Origin: Chitinophagaceae bacterium UBA4412
GTDB lineage: Bacteria > Bacteroidota > Bacteroidia > Chitinophagales > Chitinophagaceae
DNA length: 12,334 nt
Assembly: GCA_002400445.1 (NCBI GenBank)
Contig: DGQO01000140.1
Location: forward strand, 12,961-25,294
Reading direction: 5' to 3'
The notes beneath the pieces were generated by a model that searched no databases, had not been told where the DNA came from, and saw nothing but the letters and a program-made list of their open reading frames with translations. The position numbers and the translations under genes were made by a program. Positions 8,615-12,334 of this stretch are shown here, piece after piece; positions within the stretch are counted from its first letter, which is position 1, and every line of letters begins with the position of its first letter.

Positions 8615-8959
8615 TTATGTAAGCCGGTGCAGGGGCGGGCCACGGAGATCGGCTGCATTAATAAAGGGCAGTGTGCAGATGGGTTTGAGCGCATCGGCCC
8701 CCGAAGCCTCATGCTCTACGTTAAGCTGTGCAAAGGCCTGCGAGACGTATAAGTAAGGTGTTTGATAATTGAAATGCTGGCAAGCGCAATGAAATTTTTG
8801 TGGAGCTATAGTGAGAGTATGCGTATGAGTGTCCTTCACCGCAGCGGGCTTGTGGCAATTAAAAAGGTGATGCAGTGCGCTTAAAGGCGTGATGCTCAGC
8901 AGCATCAACACTATGCCCACTGTGGCCATGCTTTTTCTTATGAATGATGTTCTCTTCAA
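8615..8959 (-). CDS. Small exported His/Cys-rich protein, 114 aa, first gene of the receptor operon
   Basis: I do not recognise a named family with certainty. It has a basic N-terminus, a hydrophobic stretch (about 12-28, signal peptide or anchor) and then many potential metal ligands: His30, His31, Cys35, His36, His45, His47, His57, Cys58, Cys60 and His62. It ends with LRGPPL (105-110). Small exported proteins with similar His/Cys content, some ending in RGPP or PP, occur beside TonB receptors (DUF2946 proteins in proteobacteria, HYC_CC_PP-type proteins in Bacteroidota); the resemblance is by pattern, not alignment. The TonB receptor follows after 51 bases in the same direction. The start is uncertain: TTG at 8959 supplies the Lys/Arg-rich signal-peptide start, while the first ATG (8929, codon 11) would lack it. 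An in-frame TAG at 8968-8966 excludes anything longer. Confidence 0.75.
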   Translation of the reverse strand: MKRTSFIRKSMATVGIVLMLLSITPLSALHHLFNCHKPAAVKDTHTHTLTIAPQKFHCACQHFNYQTPYLYVSQAFAQLNVEHEASGADALKPICTLPFINAADLRGPPLHRLT

Positions 8960-8976
8960 TTTTTGCTACGTTGTTG

Positions 8977-8984
8977 CAAAATTA
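8977..8984 (-). promoter_or_regulatory. Candidate -7 box (TAATTTTG on the minus strand) for the metal-type receptor operon
   Basis: The plus-strand CAAAATTA reads TAATTTTG on the minus strand, an exact match to TAnnTTTG. It ends 17 bases before the TTG start at 8959, implying a very short leader. A weak -33 candidate (ATTG, complement of 9001-9004) lies 16 bases upstream, slightly closer than usual. Confidence 0.4.
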
Positions 8985-8998
8985 AACAATTTACCTAC

Positions 8999-9008
8999 AA
9001 CAATTGTT
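8999..9008. promoter_or_regulatory. Perfect 10-bp palindrome, possible operator between divergent transcripts
   Basis: AACAATTGTT is a perfect palindrome whose core ACAATTGT resembles the ACAnnTGT half-site arrangement of CopY/BlaI-type repressors. It sits over the expected -33 position of the minus-strand promoter. A longer inverted repeat, TTGTTG (8971-8976) with CAACAA (8998-9003), brackets the -7 box. The position suits a repressor site for the operon, but no regulator gene lies in the window and AT-rich palindromes arise by chance. Confidence 0.3.
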
Positions 9009-9091
9009 CTGTGCTGGATAATCGGCAAAGCCATTCGTCAGGAATAACGGCCGCTAAGCCTATAACCTAATGCCAGCAGGGTGTTGGCCCC

Positions 9092-9099
9092 TAAATTTG
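9092..9099 (+). promoter_or_regulatory. Candidate -7 box (TAAATTTG) for the second TonB receptor
   Basis: TAAATTTG matches TAnnTTTG exactly and lies 15 bases before the ATG at 9115. Transcription would then begin around 9103-9106, so translation should begin at 9115, 9118 or 9124 rather than at the more distant in-frame ATG at 9070. No clear -33 TTTG is visible. Confidence 0.45.
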
Positions 9100-9114
9100 C
9101 GCACTTTAAAAATA

Positions 9115-11565
9115 ATGATGATAATGAAATTGATATTTACCGCAGTAGTTAGTATGCTTTGCCTTAACCTTACGGCACAAAAAATAACCGGGCTTGTAAA
9201 GGACCCTGCGGGTAAGCCCGTGGCTGCTACAACCATTGCGCTGCTCAGGGCAAAAGATTCTGCTGTCGTTAAATTTTCGGCAACAAAGAACAACGGGGAA
9301 TACCAGGTGAATGGCGTGGGTGCCGGAAGTTACCTGCTGCGTTTTACCCACGTGGGATACAATCCTATCTATTTGCCTTTCATTTTTTCTGGGGAGGATA
9401 CTCAAGTGCCTGTGCAAACGATGCAATTGCAGGCTGCCAACCTTAGTGCTGTAGTGGTTACCGCCACAAAGCCACTCGTAGAAATTAAAGCCGACAAAAC
9501 CATTTTAAACGTAGAGGGTACTATAAATGCTGTAGGTACGGATGCACTTGAATTGCTGAGAAAAAGCCCGGGAGTAGTTTTGGATAAAGATGATAACCTG
9601 AGCCTCAGTGGAAAGAACGGTGTACAGGTATATATTGATGGCCGCCCCACGCCGCTTGCAGGTAAAGACCTGGCCGAATTTTTAAAGGCGATGCCATCTT
9701 CAAATGTGGAAGCCATTGAAATGATCACCAATCCATCAGCAAAATATGAAGCTGCCGGCAACGCAGGTATTATCAATATCAGGTTGAAAAAAAATAAATC
9801 CTTAGGTACGAATGGTACTGTTAATGCTGGATGGGCCATTGGCACTTTTGCAAAATACAATGCAGGCTTTTCGCTGAATAACCGTACCCGTAAAACAAAC
9901 CTCTTTGGCACCTACAACGTTTCTCATGGTAAAAATAAAAACAGCATGAACCTGTATCGGAGCGTGGCCGATAGCATTTTTGATCAGCAAAATAATATGC
10001 TGAACAAAAGCACAAACCATAATTACAAACTGGGATTGGATTACTACCTGAGTAAAAAAAGCACACTGGGTTTTAATGTGAATGGTACAATGAGTGATAA
10101 TGAAATGAGGAATAATAGTGAAACGCCGATTGCATTTGCACCTACCAAAGCAGTGAGCCGCTATCTTGTAGCAAATAATACCAGTGCAACGAACCGTGAT
10201 AACCTGAATGCGAATTTGAATTATCGTTTTGCAGACACTAGTGGCCATGAACTAAATATTGATGCAGACCTGGCAGACTACCGCATCAAGAGCGATCAAT
10301 GGCAGCCAAACATTTACTACGATGCTACGGGAAATAATGAAATTAACCGGATTGTTTACAACATGCTTGCGCCCACAAATATTCACCTCTACTCTTTAAA
10401 AGCAGATTATGAACAAAATTTTGCCAAAGGCCGGCTGGGTGTGGGAGCCAAAGTTTCTTTTGTAAATACGGACAACGATTTCAGGCGTTACAATGTATAT
10501 ACCAGCGGCAAACTATTAGATACGCTGAGAAGCAATCGCTTTGAATACAGGGAAAATATCAATGCATTGTATGGCAATTACAATCGAAAACTCAAAACCA
10601 TCGCCGTGCAGGCGGGCTTGCGCATAGAAAATACAGAACTGAAAGGAACATCCACAGGCCAAAAATTCGCAGGAGGAAATTATATCGCTTATGATTCTGG
10701 ATTCACCCGGAGCTATGTTGATTTCTTTCCCAGTATGGCTGTTACTTTCACCAGGAATCCCATGAGCCAGTGGGGTCTCACTTACAGTCGCCGAATTGAT
10801 AGGCCTGCTTACCAGGATTTAAATCCCTTTGAATTTAAACTGGATGAATATTCATTTATGCGGGGAAATACGAACCTGCGGGCACAGTACACCAACAGTG
10901 CGGGTATTACACATTCCTATAAATACAAGTTGAACTCCAGGCTTAACTACAGTTATGTTCAGGATATTTTTGCACAATTGATAGATACGGCTGAAGTATC
11001 AAAATCTTTTATCTCCAAGCAGAACCTCGCTACGCAGAATGTAGTGAGCTTAAACATCAGCTATCCATTCATGTACAAAGCGTTTAGCTCATTTATTAAT
11101 TTCAATAGTAGTTACTCTGCTTACAGGGCCAATTTTGGAACCGGCAGAAAAGTGAATCTCGATGTGTTTAGCTATAATGTTTTCATGCAGAACAGTTTAA
11201 AAATCCGTAAGCATCTTACTGCAGAACTTTCCGGATTTTATACTTCTCCCAGCATTTGGCAGGGTACCTTTAAAAGCAAAGGCATGGGCGGCATTGATAT
11301 AGGCTTGCAGGCACAGGTGCTCAAAACGAAGGGCACGATAAAAGCTAGTGTAAGTGATGTTTTTAAAACCATGAGTTGGGGTGGAACAAGCAATTTTGCA
11401 GGGCAAATTACCCGGGCAAGTGGCCAGTGGGAAAGCCGCCAATTTAAATTGAATTTCAGTTATCGTTTCGGAAATAGTGAAGTAAAAGCAGCCCGTCAGC
11501 GCAAAAATGCACTGGAAGAAGAAAATAAGAGAACCCAGGGTGGGGGCGGTATTGGTGCCCAATAA
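9115..11565 (+). CDS. TonB-dependent receptor, outer-membrane beta-barrel (OMP_b-brl_3-like) family, about 816 aa
   Basis: Outer-membrane receptor/channel; substrate unknown. With the start at 9115, residues 1-22 form a signal peptide ending TAQ, a carboxypeptidase-regulatory-like domain covers about 23-95, a plug about 110-225 (LLRKSPGVVLDKDDNLSLSG, VQVYIDGRP, and NPSAKYEAAGNAGIINI at about 206-222), and the rest is barrel rich in alternating aromatic strands. The tail YRFGNSEVKAARQRK...GGGGIGAQ is typical of this family, which is distinct from SusC and usually lacks a SusD partner; none is present here. An in-frame ATG at 9070 would add 15 residues before the signal peptide, upstream of the probable -7 box, so I prefer 9115 (9118 and 9124 also possible). 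It is divergent from the metal-type receptor operon and shows no close sequence similarity to that receptor beyond the shared fold. Confidence 0.88.
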   Translation: MMIMKLIFTAVVSMLCLNLTAQKITGLVKDPAGKPVAATTIALLRAKDSAVVKFSATKNNGEYQVNGVGAGSYLLRFTHVGYNPIYLPFIFSGEDTQVPVQTMQLQAANLSAVVVTATKPLVEIKADKTILNVEGTINAVGTDALELLRKSPGVVLDKDDNLSLSGKNGVQVYIDGRPTPLAGKDLAEFLKAMPSSNVEAIEMITNPSAKYEAAGNAGIINIRLKKNKSLGTNGTVNAGWAIGTFAKYNAGFSLNNRTRKTNLFGTYNVSHGKNKNSMNLYRSVADSIFDQQNNMLNKSTNHNYKLGLDYYLSKKSTLGFNVNGTMSDNEMRNNSETPIAFAPTKAVSRYLVANNTSATNRDNLNANLNYRFADTSGHELNIDADLADYRIKSDQWQPNIYYDATGNNEINRIVYNMLAPTNIHLYSLKADYEQNFAKGRLGVGAKVSFVNTDNDFRRYNVYTSGKLLDTLRSNRFEYRENINALYGNYNRKLKTIAVQAGLRIENTELKGTSTGQKFAGGNYIAYDSGFTRSYVDFFPSMAVTFTRNPMSQWGLTYSRRIDRPAYQDLNPFEFKLDEYSFMRGNTNLRAQYTNSAGITHSYKYKLNSRLNYSYVQDIFAQLIDTAEVSKSFISKQNLATQNVVSLNISYPFMYKAFSSFINFNSSYSAYRANFGTGRKVNLDVFSYNVFMQNSLKIRKHLTAELSGFYTSPSIWQGTFKSKGMGGIDIGLQAQVLKTKGTIKASVSDVFKTMSWGGTSNFAGQITRASGQWESRQFKLNFSYRFGNSEVKAARQRKNALEEENKRTQGGGGIGAQ

Positions 11566-11651
11566 ACGTCCTTCTGTAGTAGAAATATGGCTTCAAAATG
11601 AATTATTGGAACGGTTCCTGCTATGGTACCTATACCTAAATCATCGTTATT

Positions 11652-12002
11652 ATGAAGGATAAAGCAAAGTCCAAAAAAAAGACATCTGAACTTGTATTAA
11701 AAAAGTTGGAAGAAGCTATTGCAGGTCTTCCTGCTGCAGCAAAAGAAAAGAAAGTGAGCAAAAGCCTTAAAAAGGCCAGCCGTGTAATTGCGAAAACAGT
11801 GAGTGATGCTGCTGCTAAGAAAGCAAAAGCTAATAAAAAAGCCAGTAAAAAGATTAGCAAAAAAAACAAGGGTAAGAAATCATCCAAATCAGTAGCAAAA
11901 GTAAAGGGACCTAATGTGAATTTGGCTCCTGCTCCCGCTGCGTCTAATAATGTGAATACAGCAGCTAATGCTGCCCATCCTTATGCGCCTTCGGAAGAAT
12001 AA
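11652..12002 (+). CDS. Small Lys/Ala-rich, histone-H1-like protein, 116 aa
   Basis: Highly basic and low in complexity: 30 Lys in the first 85 residues, only one Arg, mixed with Ala and Ser in short KKAxKK/SKK-type repeats. An N-terminal segment (about 11-26, SELVLKKLEEAIAGLP) could form one amphipathic helix. The last 31 residues are an uncharged Asn/Ala/Pro-rich tail ending PYAPSEE. There is no signal peptide. The composition resembles bacterial H1-like proteins (Hc1 type) and suggests nucleic-acid binding, such as nucleoid or RNA association; this rests on composition only. The ATG has no Shine-Dalgarno. It lies 86 bases after the TonB receptor with no terminator between, so read-through is possible, and is closed by a strong terminator. 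The opposite-strand open frame here is a low-complexity shadow. Confidence 0.75.
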   Translation: MKDKAKSKKKTSELVLKKLEEAIAGLPAAAKEKKVSKSLKKASRVIAKTVSDAAAKKAKANKKASKKISKKNKGKKSSKSVAKVKGPNVNLAPAPAASNNVNTAANAAHPYAPSEE

Positions 12003-12030
12003 TTTTACCGTGTGATACATTTTATTTCTG

Positions 12031-12058
12031 CCGCCTCTTTAAAAAGAGGCGGTTTTTT
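12031..12058 (+). terminator. Strong intrinsic terminator after the Lys-rich gene
   Basis: A perfect 10-bp stem, CCGCCTCTTT (12031-12040) with AAAGAGGCGG (12043-12052), two-base AA centre (a few A-T pairs probably open into the loop), is followed by six T (12053-12058). It starts 28 bases after the stop of the Lys-rich protein gene. Confidence 0.92.
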
Positions 12059-12106
12059 ATAACCTGCCATCAGAAATATGTGGCCCACTTGTCGGAAATA
12101 TGAGAT

Positions 12107-12138
12107 AAAAAAAAGCCTGCATTTAAACGCAGGCTTTT
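12107..12138. terminator. Intrinsic terminator for the M13 peptidase gene, probably bidirectional
   Basis: Stem AAAAGCCTGC (12111-12120) pairs with GCAGGCTTTT (12129-12138) around an 8-base loop. On the minus strand the stem is followed by eight T (complement of 12107-12114), so it ends the peptidase transcript, whose stop is about 20 bases before the hairpin. On the plus strand only four T follow, giving a weaker backup terminator. Confidence 0.88.
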
Positions 12139-12159
12139 AGAGATAGTAGTATTTTTTAA

Positions 12160-12334
12160 TTACCAGATCACGATACGATCTTCGGGTTTTTTGTACAATT
12201 TATCACCTTCTTTTACATCGAATGCTTTGTACCAGGCATCCATATTTACCGGTGCGCCAATGGTGCGATATGGTGCGGGTGAATGGCTGTCTGTAAGAAT
12301 AAACTGCGCAGCCGTTTCTGGCAAAATATTACCA
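12160..12334 (-). CDS. M13-family (neprilysin/PepO-like) metallopeptidase, C-terminal fragment cut by the window edge
   Basis: The last 57 residues of a larger protein are visible, ending at TAA (12162-12160). The fragment holds ILTDSHSPAPYRTIGAPVNM, then AWYKAFDVKEGDKLYKKPEDR and the terminal VIW. This matches the end of M13 zinc endopeptidases: the D-x-H-(S/P)-P...R...G...N stretch that shapes the substrate site (the Arg helps bind peptide carbonyls), the F.V..GD.(M/L)Y segment and the closing I/V-W. The catalytic HExxH is outside the window. In Bacteroidota such enzymes are usually exported or lipid-anchored oligopeptidases; location cannot be judged here. No frameshift or stop interrupts the visible part. 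Confidence 0.9.
   Translation of the reverse strand, partial: GNILPETAAQFILTDSHSPAPYRTIGAPVNMDAWYKAFDVKEGDKLYKKPEDRIVIW

Noticed and set aside
9402..9911. Minus-strand open frame of 169 codons inside the second TonB receptor
   Set aside because: It is antisense to the conserved plug and carboxypeptidase-like domains; its hydrophobicity mirrors the sense codons.
9115..11565. SusC/SusD-type polysaccharide utilization locus
   Set aside because: Neither receptor has a SusD-like neighbour, and no glycoside hydrolase or hybrid sensor is present; the 183-aa lipoprotein is far too small for SusD.
11608..11618. Palindrome GGAACGGTTCC upstream of the Lys-rich gene
   Set aside because: Five-base arms around one base cannot form a hairpin, and without a matching promoter box or second copy there is no support for an operator.
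11636..11887. Minus-strand Leu/Phe-rich frame opposite the Lys-rich protein
   Set aside because: Lys codons AAA/AAG read as Phe/Leu on the other strand, so the apparent membrane protein is a composition artefact.

Overview
The window reads as chromosomal DNA from a Bacteroidota bacterium, most likely of the Chitinophagaceae or a related family (inference, no database search). Pointers are two TonB-dependent outer-membrane receptors that begin with carboxypeptidase-regulatory-like domains, a Cys-lipoprotein downstream of one of them, a large multidomain secreted metalloprotease with a TWxG...NW...VP-type C-terminal module, start sites without Shine-Dalgarno sequences, and several TAnnTTTG boxes, the -7 element of Bacteroidota promoters. 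No mobile element, tRNA, rRNA or CRISPR array was seen.

Layout: (1) 54-3221, minus strand: a secreted reprolysin-like zinc metalloprotease with C-terminal accessory domains; the right half of a probable terminator lies at the window edge. (2) 3435-5675, plus strand: a two-block FUSC-family inner-membrane transporter, divergent from the protease. (3) 8959-5679, minus strand: a compact three-gene operon, in the order small His/Cys-rich exported protein, TonB-dependent receptor with a ZnuD-like plug signature, and lipoprotein. The last two genes overlap by the four bases ATGA. (4) 9115-11565, plus strand: a second, unrelated TonB-dependent receptor of the outer-membrane beta-barrel (OMP_b-brl_3-like) type, divergent from the operon across about 155 bp that holds promoter boxes for both directions and a 10-bp palindrome. 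(5) 11652-12002, plus strand: a small Lys/Ala-rich histone-H1-like protein followed by a strong terminator. (6) 12160-12334, minus strand: the C-terminal end of an M13 (neprilysin/PepO-like) peptidase, with its own terminator.

How the genes may work together: the operon at 5679-8959 is the most suggestive unit. A soft-metal-ligand-rich exported protein, a receptor resembling the zinc receptor ZnuD around the plug, and a lipoprotein with a D-x-D-G loop suggest metal (zinc or copper) handling at the cell envelope. The metal and the co-function are inferences. The flanking proteases, FUSC transporter, second receptor and Lys-rich protein look like ordinary envelope and housekeeping functions with no evident pathway link.
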